A model generated the notes under the pieces. That model worked only from the letters and a program-made list of their open reading frames with translations, was not told the origin of the DNA and ran no database searches. Source: Sanderia malayensis (taxonomy: Eukaryota > Cnidaria > Scyphozoa > Semaeostomeae > Pelagiidae). From it: a stretch of 64,000 nt of DNA. This document shows, in pieces, positions 37,501 to 48,000 of this stretch. Position numbers and translations under genes: made by a program. The stretch is from positions 3,720,001 to 3,784,000 of the forward strand of contig RQOL01000861.1 of assembly GCA_013076295.1 (NCBI GenBank). Direction: 5' to 3'. Position 1 is the stretch's first letter; each line of letters starts with the position of its first letter.

Positions 37501-37643
37501 TCACTGAATTTCTTCGCTGCAATGTTGTGCTTTTCGATATAATCGTCATCATATTTGCCATTCACATACCAGCCTGGTACCTGCAGGTAGCTAGGCTTTG
37601 GCATGCTACCAACAACCGTAGTTAATATTTGTACCGCAGCCAT
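34548..37643 (-). CDS. MetE-like (cobalamin-independent methionine synthase C-terminal domain family) protein
   Basis: Four exons, 37643-37062, 36901-36764, 35206-35060 and 34745-34548, sum to 1065 bases (354 residues). The family folds as the UROD/MetE barrel and transfers a methyl group to a zinc-bound thiolate. The classic ligand set appears in order: His and Cys in VHACCGYP, Glu in SLEDTHRR, and Cys in VAPDCGLIF. QIDEPVLMRYP matches the substrate-binding block. The N-terminus TTVVGSMPKP is typical of the single-domain form, which lacks the N-terminal half of plant and bacterial MetE. Methyl donor and acceptor are unknown; homocysteine methylation is only a family-level guess. The start at 37643 gives MAAVQILTTVVGS. 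A second first exon lies upstream (37975-38562). Confidence 0.85.
35390..35990. repeat. Satellite with interstitial telomeric (CCCTAA)n tracts
   Basis: Within intron 35207-36763 of the MetE-like gene. Four to five units of about 120-140 bases each contain a telomere-type tract (35478-35503, 35597-35644, 35741-35775, 35871-35911) and a constant part reading CACCATACACTGTCAGTAG, then ATTACGTCATGTATA, TGCGCAGTAGCCTATATATG and GCACTGCGCATACACACCCA. The second tract has diverged (CCTAAT variants). The strand shown is the C-rich one. The telomeric motif is TTAGGG. Confidence 0.9.
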
Positions 37644-37974
37644 CTTGATTTATGTGCATTGGTCATGCTCAACTACAACCAAGTGGCATGGCATCGCTTG
37701 CTGCCACGTGAGATAATTCAGGCGGCGGGCAAAAAGAGATAATCGTAAACCCTCCAATTAGACCCCCCTCGTGACTTATAATTTTCTGATTTTTTGCGAT
37801 AATTCGGGGAGACAAATCAACTCCAGGATTTACGGTATAACAGAATCAATAGATTCAGCACCCTCAGGCAGAGATCTATGTGCTTCAAGCAATAGAAAAA
37901 CAATAGCTTATTGTGTTGTTAAGGCAAAAATTGAAGTGGAGATTCAGAAATACGGGTCCATTACTCTACTTCAC

Positions 37975-38562
37975 CTGAATTTGTTTACAGCCTGCAGCCA
38001 CCAGCATTTTCAATTCGCTGTTGATACATTTGACAAGAACTTTGCATATTTCAATTTCATCTTTATAGAACGAATTGCACGTCGTATCGATAATTGTCAT
38101 CGGTCCAGGAACTGTTGCTTTCACTTGATTCTTGGAAAGACTTTGGCTTATTTTCCACTCAGCGGCCAACCAGCCCGGCTCACCTTTTGGGGTGATTTCA
38201 GACACGATAATCGGCAACTTGCCCTCCCAGGCACCGTTGCGACAAAGCTTTTTCTGCTGATTATCAAAATCGATGCCATTCAGTCGACGACAAAATGAAT
38301 AAATATATTTCTCCCTCCCCAACTCTCCATCTGTTATAATATCAATTCCAATGTTTTGTTGTAAGTCGATAACCTCTTTAGTAGCCTTAGCAAGTTGATC
38401 CTGGAGAATTTCTGGCCTAACTTTCCTCAAAACGTCGTTGTATTCCTCGATAAATTCTATGACCTCTTCGCCATTTTTCACCCAGGCTGGCAGTTGCACA
38501 TATTCAGGTTTAGGCATACTACCAACAACTGTTGTTAATAAAGGAGTATTAGTGGAAGACAT
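37975..38562 (-). CDS. Alternative first exon (or 5' partial duplicate) of the MetE-like gene
   Basis: Encodes 196 residues from MSSTNTPLLTTVVGSMPKP to AAGCKQIQ and ends in a good donor (CAG/GTGAAG) in phase 0, the same place and phase as the exon at 37643-37062 (AAGCRQIQ/). The two proteins align end to end, sharing VPGPMTIIDTTCNSFYKDE, with many conservative changes. No further exons exist in the 331 bases before the next copy. The simplest reading is that its donor skips the downstream first exon and joins the shared exon at 36901. A dead 5' fragment is the alternative. The intact frame and sense-preserving differences favour function. Confidence 0.7.
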
Positions 38563-38744
38563 TTTGCGTGCAATCTATGGAGAATTCTGGCAAAAAAATT
38601 GTTTCTTTTGACTTTAGATCATATCAATTACACCGTCTCTCTCGTCATGACCACGATTCCCTGAGTGCACTTGCAATCACTCGTGATGTCATAGGTGTTC
38701 ATAAATATTCCTCTACGTTCTAGTGTCTCCTTCTCCTCGAAAAA
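38563..38744. promoter_or_regulatory. Short divergent promoter, MetE-like / eIF3k
   Basis: Only 182 bases separate the start codons of the MetE-like alternative first exon (minus) and eIF3k (plus). No TATA box is obvious. CGTCATGACCACG and CGTGATGTCATAGG are short CRE-like words. Inferred bidirectional promoter. Confidence 0.45.
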
Positions 38745-40485
38745 ATGGCTGATTCGACCATGAAAGAAAGTGTTGCCGTCTTTCTAAAAGGAATCGACAG
38801 GTAATAATTGAAAGGCTCTTCTCATTTTATTAAACCTTAGCGACCATATAAAAGGGGATTTTATTGTCACTCTTTATATGGATAACTGTGGAAGCTGTTT
38901 GAGAGTGGCAAATTTATGAGAAATTCATTTGGCCTAACCAAAGCAAAGCACCACACCAAGCCACGTGCTCCTATATATATTGTATACATCTTACGTGGGC
39001 AAATCATGAGTTTTAAATGTACCATTGTAACATAATTTTAGATACAACCCAGAAAATCTACCAACACTCGAGCAATATGTACAAATGCAGGTAAGAATTA
39101 GATCTTCATTTCGAAAGATCGAAATTTTCAATGATATGAAGCCATTCCTACCCAAACCCATGGCCCAAACCACTAAAAAATAAGTTGAGTTCTGTGGAAA
39201 ACTAACTGGAGATAAATGAAATTTGTTGCTTGTTTATTGATATTTATTGATTTTTTATTTAATTTAGGCTATCGAAAACACATACAACCTTGATGCAAAT
39301 TTAGCCATTCTAAAACTGTAAGTATCATTGTTAGGATAAACATTTTTTTGAATTGTTCTTTTTTCATCATATGCATATCTTGTTTCATCAAATTTTTACC
39401 TCATGCTCAATTGTTCATCTATTTAGATATCAGTTTAATCCATCTATGTTCAAAGAGGCTGTAACATGTCAGATTTTGCTGAAAGCATTGATGAATCTAC
39501 CGCACACAGACTTTACGCTGTGTCGTTGTTTGATCAGTGAAACTTTCCAAGATATGCCAACCATCTCAAAAGTCATTAGCCTATCACACAAATTGGAAAC
39601 CTGTGAATTCAGAAAATTCTGGGTTTGTTCATATAATGCATTCACTTAAGCATTTTTCCAGTATTTCTTTTATTTACTTTAGCTGTTTGACTTGCTATTA
39701 TTTATTTTATTGTTTGATTGGAGAGTCTTGTTTATTTTTATTGTTTAAAAAGCATCATGCTTTTACAATATTTTTATTGTTTATGTTTATTGATTTCAGA
39801 GTGAATTGGAAGAATCAAAGACAATAATTGAGGGCATCAAAGGTTTTGAAGAATCAATTAGGAAGTGTAAGAACCTTGATATATTTCTATAAAATATAGC
39901 ATGATAAGTTTAAGCTTTCCAAGTTTAAAAAAATTGCTGTGAATGATCTTTGTCTTTTCAATTCCATTTAGTTATTATTTCCGTCCTTAATATCACATTC
40001 CAACTCATTGATAAAATGCAATTATTAGAAATGCTGGGTAATCTGTCAGGTAAAGTTACATAATTCTTCTGCTCTTTTGAATTATATGCTTCTATAGATA
40101 TAATATTAGTATTAAAAGTTTTTTAAAAATATTAAAAGCAATTATCAGATTAATGGTAATTATTGCCATTGTGTTTCAGAGGATGAACTCAAGAAAACAT
40201 GCTTGGAACAACAGTGGCAGATAGATGGCAATAAAGTTTTCATTGCCAATCAAGAGGAGCATATAAAATCAAAGAATATTACAGAGAAGATTACTTTTGA
40301 TAGTGAGTATATCATTTCATTTTTATTTTCAATAATTTATGTTTTTCAATGTTGAGAAAATATTTTACACATAACCAATGTTCATTAAATATATGCCAAT
40401 TATCATAGGCAGACTTGGAATTCTTTTCAATATTTCTGTGTTGTTTTTTGTAGATATGGCCCATATCATTCGTACAGCAACATAG
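38745..40485 (+). CDS. EIF3K: Eukaryotic translation initiation factor 3 subunit K
   Basis: Eight exons, 38745-38800, 39042-39090, 39268-39317, 39427-39622, 39800-39866, 39972-40049, 40180-40302 and 40454-40485, sum to 651 bases (216 residues; human 218). eIF3k is a PCI-domain accessory subunit of the eIF3 complex that loads mRNA on the 40S ribosome. Near-identical blocks to the animal protein are LKGIDRYNPENLPTLEQYV, ILLKALMNLPHTDFTLCRC and GFEESIRK, followed by the winged-helix part (LGNLSEDELKK, NITEKITFDN). The C-terminus is MAHIIRTAT. Divergent from the MetE-like gene and followed 360 bases later by ACYP on the same strand. Confidence 0.95.
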
Positions 40486-40847
40486 AAGTTGAGGAAGGAA
40501 ATAAGAACTGTTAACTCTATTTGTCTTGGTATCCAAAGAATAGATTGTTGACACATCATTTGATATTATATTTCGAAAGTAAAACATCCTTAGTAATTTG
40601 ATTTGGTTGACTGGAATTATTTTATACTCTTTATCTGCAATATTCTGAACTCCATGGTGATATTTTTAATTTGAAAAGGTGGGCGATAGTAAATGGTAAA
40701 GGTGGGACAAAGATACTAAGGCCTTTTTTTGTACATTCATTAGGTCGAGCGAAGCGAGGTGCTTCGCATGGGCACTGGAAGATACATTGTTATTGATTCA
40801 TATGTTTTTTTCACCTGAATTCAATGTAGAGTGCACCAATTAATCTC

Positions 40848-41796
40848 ATGGCTAGTGGAGTGAGAGTTGCAGCACTTTTTAAATCAGTCGATTTTGAAGT
40901 GTTTGGAAAGGTTCAAGGTACATAGTATTTTATTTTTAAAAATAAAATACCCCGTCAGCTTCAATGTACACATCACGCAAGCTGCCAGACTCCCATCCCA
41001 ACCTGCTTAAAAATATATAAAAAATCGTAAACAGTTTGAGTGAAAAGTGATGTTGACTGTTGGTTGAGTGAGCCGATCTGAGAATGGCTGGGGGGCTTGG
41101 GATGGGAGTGAATATAAACGAAGAACCTCAAAGAAATTACCACCATGGTTTTCAGTCACGCAGCATCTTAATATATCAGTCAATTAAACTTGTTTATTTC
41201 ATTTTAAGTAACGTAATTAATGCACAACTTAACAGATTTTTTTTATTTCAACTCAAACAGGTGTATTTTTTAGAAAGGTAGGAGGAACGTCATGTGATCA
41301 GATTCAGATCTGTCCTTATAAATTGTCGGCTTCCTGGGAAAAAATTAATTGAAAATTATCACCCTGTAACGATTTGTTTTTCAAGCATACTCATGGGACT
41401 GCCGTTAAATATGGACTAGTTGGATGGGTAATGAACACTAAGCGAAGTACTGTTGTTGGATGTTTGCAAGGAGAACCTCGGAAGATTGATGCAATGTGAC
41501 TATTTCTATTTTGTTTATCAATCAAATAAAACACACACAGTTGGATGAGCATAGTAGAAAGAAATAAAAAGTAGAAAAGTCCTTTTCTCTTCAAGAATTG
41601 AGCTATAACACAAATAATTGTTGCAAAATATGACATTTATATTTGAATAATTGTTTTCTTTTTGAATTGCAGGAAAAATTGGCTGTGTAAGATAGGCAGC
41701 CCACAGTCAACTATATCTGATTGTAAATTCACAAATGAAAAGGAAATCCAGAGACTAACCTATAATGACTTTAGTATAAAACGAGGAAAATGCTGA
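40848..41796 (+). CDS. ACYP: Acylphosphatase
   Basis: Four exons, 40848-40917, 41261-41277, 41386-41495 and 41673-41796, sum to 321 bases (106 residues; family about 99). It hydrolyses acyl-phosphate bonds such as that of 1,3-bisphosphoglycerate in the cytosol. The signature FGKVQGVFFRKHTHG contains the phosphate-binding loop and catalytic Arg, split across three exons (the second exon is only 17 bases). The second signature GLVGWVMNT holds the catalytic Asn. The C-terminal part (CKFTNEKEIQRLTYNDFSI) matches the last beta strands. The start is MASGVRVAALFKSVDFEVFG. Human-type ACYP1 or ACYP2 cannot be distinguished. Confidence 0.92.
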
Positions 41797-42282
41797 GGAG
41801 GAGAGCTTCAAGTATGAATTCTAGACAAAATTCTTTTACAAATTTTTGTTTGTAGGTTTGCTCAGTTATCAAATATTTAAGTGCTACACTTGACTGCAGT
41901 TTGTTTAGATTGACTGAACTTGAATTCCCACTTGATAAAATTTAAGAAGTGGTAAAATGATGAATAATTCAAGGCCAAAATTTAATTAGATTTGCTTTGG
42001 ATTTTTTATTAAACTTGAAGAGTTCTGCATGCTTTCTTTATTTTTATTTTCACTTAATTTTTAAATTATCATCCGTCTTAACTTGTCGTCTTATAAGGCT
42101 TAATGCACACTACTATAGACACAGCATGGCTTGTGGTTAGAAAGTTAAACTCTTTCAGCATTGTGTGCATTCGTTTTTGTAGATTGTTGCTTCTGTTCAG
42201 TGCAAACTTGTGCAGGTTAGCCCACCTGCGCAGGATTGACATGTCACATGTTCACAACTTCTGATGACTATAACTTACTACA
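41797..42282. other. ACYP 3' flank
   Basis: AT-rich sequence after the ACYP stop codon. No gene or clear repeat seen. Confidence 0.35.
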
Positions 42283-42495
42283 CTATATATAAGTGTGACT
42301 GGATAGCTCAGTGGTAGGGCGTCGGCGTGAGAGGCCGAAAGTTGTGGGTTCGAGTCCCACCAAGTCACCGACCCGGTCAATATGTTGTGGTGGCAGTACA
42401 GCATGTTGGACGGCTGGTGGTGAGAAGGTGAGCGAGACTCGAGCGCACCACTGGGACGCAATGTAATGACTCTACAATGAAAACTTCCTGTGATC
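42283..42495 (+). mobile_element. tRNA-derived SINE candidate
   Basis: A tRNA-like head (about 42295-42369) has an internal pol III A box TAGCTCAGTGG at 42304-42314 and a perfect B box GGTTCGAGTCC at 42347-42357. It folds as a cloverleaf with a 5-bp anticodon stem (TCGGC/GCCGA) and 5-bp T stem (GTGGG/CCCAC). The loop would read GAG, but the acceptor stem is mismatched and the variable loop is too short for a leucine tRNA, so it is not a functional tRNA. An unrelated GC-rich body follows to about 42480. Imperfect direct repeats ACTATAACTTACTACA and ACTATAAACTCACTACA flank the unit (from 42267 and 42496), like a target duplication. Confidence 0.6.
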
Positions 42496-42512
42496 ACTAT
42501 AAACTCACTACA

Positions 42513-42945
42513 TTGAGTCCCTTTTGCTCCAATGTTTTGTTCGTTGCCCCGGCCTTTGAATTTTTATTTTTTGTTTCATATATACGTCAATGCATATATT
42601 GGTTTAATTATTAAAGGAAGTTTAAATTACTTTTGCTTATCAGCTGAATGCGAAAGTAAATCTACGAATTTGCGGTGCAATGTGATATTTCACGCAAAAA
42701 AGTTATGTTATTCAATCTCAAGGGAAATTGAAGTTTGTTCGAGATAGCGAATCTTTGAAATAACGGATGTCCCAACTATGCTATACCGAAACGAGAGGAA
42801 ATGGAAAATCGTTCGAGACTCGAGATAATGGGCTGTATTTTAGTAACAATACAGTAGCGCATGTCAACTGAAGTCTGCTTATGAATAAAAATTCATAAGC
42901 AGTCGTCAAAATTCAACTAATGACAACATCTGCTGCAACAAAGAA
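42513..42945. other. GPCR 5' flank
   Basis: No gene seen. It includes short CGAGAT / TTCGAGA phrases (42735-42830), which may be a decayed inverted repeat. Confidence 0.35.
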
Positions 42946-44028
42946 GTGTTTCCTTGGGATGACCAAGGTTGGCGACGTCTCAGCCAGCGGTTATTTAAAC
43001 ACACCAATTCTTGTTTGGAGAAGAAGTGTTTTTTTAACACTTATTTGTCGGCCAAGTACATAAGGTTTGCCTGGGATATTTTGTGCAAGTTATCAAAGCC
43101 TGTGTGGACAAGAAAGACATCACAAAAGATGAGTATTGAAAGATATACATACAGGTATTATGCGATTCCTTTCCTAATTCTCGGTTTATCCAACATAATC
43201 TGCAACAGTTTGTTGTGCAACGCGCTGTACAAGCTCAAGAAGCTCGAAACAATATCCTACAAACTGATTATGATTCGAGGCATAGCAGATATCGTTGTCG
43301 GCGTAGTGCAGCTTGCTTCAGAGACCACCCTATTGATAATGCAATCTAGCGAACTGTATGCAAAAATTATTCTGTATACAAGAGTCATTTGTGATGCATT
43401 TTGCCAATTCTCTGGCTCAATGATACTCATCGTGGCCTTAGATCGTTATATTCACATGAAACATCTCATCAGGTACAATACGATGATGACAAACAGACGA
43501 GCTGCTATTATGATCGCCAACAACGTTGTAACAACGCTCAGTATGGCAATTGTAAACGTGTGCGGGGTGGAGTACAATTACTACAACGTGTCACATCTCT
43601 TAATGAACTGCATGGCTATGTTTTCGTTCACAACAACATTGATTATTTACTACAAGGCCTACAGCTTCCTCTCACACCGCGTACAAAACATGAACCTTCA
43701 GCGGCAAGAACAGCCCGTTCGAACCGCACCAAAACGCTCGAATCGTAGCAAGGAATTTTCCCGCGCGATAGCTGTGATTCTCGTTTTACTTGCCGTTTGC
43801 TACATTCCGTTCGTTATTGTTTCGGCGGTGAAAATGGTGTATCAGCAATACGCTTTGTCCAATGTCGATGGGCGAATCTTAAAGGCGTTTTATTGCGCGC
43901 GAATTCTCATCTGCTTCGTGCCATCTGTAAACGCTCTTACTTTCATCGCGTTTAACGCACAGCTGAGAAATTTCTTTATGCGCAAAAATAACTCCAATTC
44001 AGTGAACCAATTTTCATCCACAATATAA
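42946..44028 (+). CDS. Rhodopsin-class (class A-like) seven-transmembrane receptor, intronless
   Basis: A single open frame of 360 residues with seven hydrophobic segments beginning about residue 68. Class A marks: LRGIADIVV-type Asp in helix 2 (RGIADIVVGVVQL), LDRYIHM (the DRY motif) at the end of helix 3, CYIPF (the CxxP hinge) in helix 6, and SVNALTFIAFN in helix 7, where the usual NPxxY reads NALTF. Intracellular loop 3 and the tail are Arg/Lys rich. The first 61 residues are soluble and unlike a receptor. The ATG at 43129 (MSIERYTYRYY) gives a more typical 299-residue protein and may be the real start. Ligand unknown. Intronless lineage-expanded receptors like this are common in cnidarians and other invertebrates. 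Confidence 0.82.
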   Translation: MFPWDDQGWRRLSQRLFKHTNSCLEKKCFFNTYLSAKYIRFAWDILCKLSKPVWTRKTSQKMSIERYTYRYYAIPFLILGLSNIICNSLLCNALYKLKKLETISYKLIMIRGIADIVVGVVQLASETTLLIMQSSELYAKIILYTRVICDAFCQFSGSMILIVALDRYIHMKHLIRYNTMMTNRRAAIMIANNVVTTLSMAIVNVCGVEYNYYNVSHLLMNCMAMFSFTTTLIIYYKAYSFLSHRVQNMNLQRQEQPVRTAPKRSNRSKEFSRAIAVILVLLAVCYIPFVIVSAVKMVYQQYALSNVDGRILKAFYCARILICFVPSVNALTFIAFNAQLRNFFMRKNNSNSVNQFSSTI

Positions 44029-45015
44029 AGCTGGAAAATACATTTAGTATCATTATTAACCATATTTACGTGTCAAAAAATTTAGCAACAATGAGCCAAT
44101 CGAGGACACACTAAACTAGACATTAAATAAATAAGCAAATAATTTAATAGCTAAAAGTATAACTAAAATAATGATTACAAAGAGAATATTACAAAGCTTA
44201 TTTAAAAGTTCCCAAAAATGTATTAGAAAGTCAATTACAAGTTATTTTAGCTGTAAAAATTGAAGCTGTATTTATTTCGATTCTGTTATGTGATAGTTTT
44301 TATCATTTATCAAAACCGAACATTTTTTGTATTTGTTCATGTTTGAATGAAGTTATCTGACTTTATTGGACATCTATTCCTCTTTTGGCAAATGTCAAGA
44401 CATATTATTCTCCGACTCAAGTATTTTGTTGTGCACATAAATAATCGTATTGTAAACTTCGTAGCACATGTGTGTGCAAAGAAAAGTGATTAAAAGTAGT
44501 AAAAAGTTGCGCTGTTGTTTGTTGAAACTATATTCCATTAAACTTGCGCATTTGTTCCATAGAGATAGGATATAAGATTATCTTATATCCTATCTCTATG
44601 ATTTGTAACTTTAGTTTCGTAATAGAAAAATAACATAAGAAGGCCCCGATTCTTTTATTTTTGCCGATAGTGATTGATAAGTTTGTTTTCATTTATAATA
44701 TATGCTTTGGTTATTGTTTATGATGTGTTTATGATGTTTCATTTTCACTGTTTTTGCAATTCTCAGCCGCAGTATTTTTATTAAAATTATTCTTATGGAA
44801 AAAGTGTGTTTATAGAGGAGCTAAAACCTAAAACTTATTATTTGACTTCCTCGACAATCTTTCAAGTTTTTTACCAAGCTCACAGCTCCTGCGCAGCATT
44901 TTCTTGTCGATTTGATACGAGAACGAGGCATATCTGTAAGAGCTGCCAGTGCTGTTTTGCAGAAAAGTTGTTTTCATGGCTTACTGTATCGTTTTTTTGA
45001 CAACTCAACTTTAAA
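44029..45015. other. GPCR 3' flank to ARMC8 promoter
   Basis: AT-rich. It contains one striking perfect hairpin (44560-44600, listed separately). No other gene is supported. Confidence 0.4.
44560..44600. repeat. Perfect inverted repeat, 20-bp arms
   Basis: ATAGAGATAGGATATAAGAT is followed directly by its complement with almost no loop, forming a cruciform- or hairpin-prone palindrome about 530 bases after the receptor stop. It could be a terminator-like structure or a tiny foldback remnant. Confidence 0.7.
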
Positions 45016-48000
45016 ATGAAGTGTCTTCAGGTAAGAGTGAGCGGCGTAGCTACTTATGAATCCTTAAATAGTGCCTACTTGATCTATAGTCATATACATT
45101 CATGTTAAATCTCATTTTCTGAGGACATTTTTGGGTGAAACCTTCTTGGCTTTGCTTTGTGTTATGCTGAATGCTATATCTATTATCTGCAGGCAGATTC
45201 AAAGTCGATAAAGCTCTGCAAGAAATTGCATTCCATGCTATATGTACTTTTGTTTCATCTGCAGATAAACGATTATGAATCAAATCTTATAGAACAGTTA
45301 CATTCAGAAGATCCTAGCATCCAGTTAGAGGCAATCAGGTACTGTACTATTTATAACATGTGACAATTTTTCTTGTCTTTGTTGCAAATCATGGGTTATG
45401 CATGGGGCATTTATGGTATGGCTTTCTTAGGATCTGTTTTACCATTACAATTTCACTTTCTAGAAACATAAAAAATGCATCTATTGGCATCAAGAGTAAG
45501 AAGACAGCATTCATCTCAAAAGGACTTGTACCAAGGCAAGCCAACCTTCTAAACACCATTAGAAATTCACTGAGTTATAATACCTGGCCAATTAAGAATG
45601 TAATATTTACCTCAAGTATTTGACTCGTGTTTGTTGTTATTCAGACTGCTACAGTTGATGCTGAGAGAAGATGCGAGTGTTGAATTCGCAATCGAAGGCG
45701 CAGCGATATTAGGCAGCTTTGCAAGAGGTAAGCTTAGTTTTGCATTGTCAAAATACAAATAAATAGTTGAAATTTTTTCATGACAACTTGTCGATATTTC
45801 AGTATGCATGATAATTGCATGATGATGTTCAATTCTCTAGGCACACCAAGTGATTTAAAAGCTATGCTTGATACAGATGCAGTTCATATTCTCTGTAGAG
45901 GTATGTATTATCTGTATTCTCAGAACACAATATAGTACATGCCCTATGGTTTGCAGTCTTAAACTTGTCTTCTTCTAGTTCTTTGTATGCAAATTGAATG
46001 GATTTCACCATTAAATGCATACAGTTGACATTTGTTATTTCTACCACCCACTATCTTGAGCATTCACTTTCTTGAACTAACAATTTTCTCACATTTTGGT
46101 AAAGTATAGTTGGGAAGTCCGTCATTTCCAACATTTGCTGTCTTAAAAAATTTTCAATCTCTCTTGCGAGTTTGGACAAGTGGATGTCAAGTGAATTTAT
46201 AACTTGGATTCTACTACTATGCAAATTGATAACACCAATTTCGCTATTGCACTGCTAATGTCAAATTAATCTTCTATCAGGCATCTGTCAAGATAACAAA
46301 TTACTCGCGCAATCCTGCTTACGTTCACTGAGAGCTTACTTTATTTCTGGAGAAGTTCAGCCTGATATAATCTTCAAGGTAACTGATGTAGATTTATTTG
46401 CTGGCCGTAATTGCATATTCAGTTGTGTGCAGCTAGATTTGATCAAAACAATGCAATCAATGTTTCTAATTTTGATATTTTGATTGCAGGATGCAAGCAT
46501 TGTAACAAGTCTTATCCAGTTTCTGTCTCAATCGCCAACAGAAGCCGAGTGTGCTGGTAATATTCTGTTTCGATGCTGCAAGGTTTGTTTGTCAAATAAA
46601 TTTTGCATCAACATCAAGTCTGTCATATAAGACCCAATGGATTAAGAACTTTCCAAGTTAATATTTCCGCTCAAAACAATAGAAGAAGCAATGAGCTATT
46701 GTGTTTGAAGAATAGAGGAAGCAATAACCTGCTGTTTTTTAACAATAGGCTGGATTGAGAATTTGCAGGTTCTGATACATGGATGTTTACTGTATTGTAA
46801 GCTCTTGTACTTTAATGTACAGAAGCTGGCATTTTTACTGTAAGTTTAAAATAAATTTGAAGGCGAAGGCATTTCTCTGTGCTTCCTTTAGACAACTGAG
46901 CACCAGTCAATGCTTTCAGAGGCTGACATCATTCCAGCTTTGGCTCCATGGTTGAAATTTGAGAAACCTGCTGTTATTCTACCAATTCTTTGTTGCTTCT
47001 CTTCGCTTGTTCTGGATAATGAAATACTTGCAACAAGAGTGTCAGAGGGTGAGCAAAAGTTTGTCTGAACTACTTGTGTTTTCCATTTGTGTTTTGCGTT
47101 TTTTCAAATGCCCATTTCAATGGCTCTTTTTAGCAATGCACGAAGGAGTCAACCTGAAAGATCTATTGATAAGGCTTCTTTCAAGAGATAAACCTGATGA
47201 AATTCAACTTGCTGCCGCGAAGTGGTATGCTAACATTATTATTTCCTCCATCAAAAGATTTTTCAGTTTTTCCTATTTCAAAAACGCCACACAATTGATC
47301 CTAATACTCGCGTAATATATACGGACAATAATACTCGCGTATTTTTCACGCAGTGTTGCTAACTTCTACAGAGCTGGATCTTTACTTGTAACTGACGAAG
47401 TTATTCATTCAAAGGTTCTTTATATTCTACTCTACGCATACTTTATTCTTTTAAAATGATGTTTTTCCAATATGCCCTTGATGTTCTCTAACAATAACAT
47501 ACGCTTTCTATGCTTAAATTATTGATACTATCGATTTTCAGGTTCTGTCTACATTTGTGAGAATGTGTGCCAAAGATAAACCCAACAGCATTCGAGTTCC
47601 GGCCTCCCAAGCTCTCGGTGAAGCGATATATTTCTACTGCACTTTGACCGCGATCTTTCAGTGACGATTTTTTAGTGACGATCTTTTAGTGACGATCTTT
47701 TAGTGACGATCTTTTAGTGACGATCTAATGACGTATCTAATGACGTGTTCATTTTAGTGACGAATTTAATAATGAACGTACTTATGTTTCTGCACTAGCG
47801 TTCTTAATCGAAGAAGACAGTCATTTGCAGCAATTGGCTTCCATATCAAACCATCTAATTCACAATATAGCGAGCTTTCTAAATCATTTAGACTGCGAAG
47901 ACGAGATGAGTGAGCAAGGATTGAAAGAGGTATTCGACTGATGCTCAGTTTTGCATATTTTAATGTTTGTTTTATCACCCCCTCCCCAAGTATCTATACA

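Noticed and set aside
42295..42369. Functional leucine tRNA (anticodon GAG)
   Set aside because: The acceptor stem has a mismatch and awkward spacing, the anticodon loop is unusual, and leucine tRNAs need a long variable arm that is missing. A SINE head fits better.
43401..43748. 115-residue frame inside the receptor gene
   Set aside because: Out-of-frame shadow of the seven-transmembrane coding sequence; composition is not protein-like.
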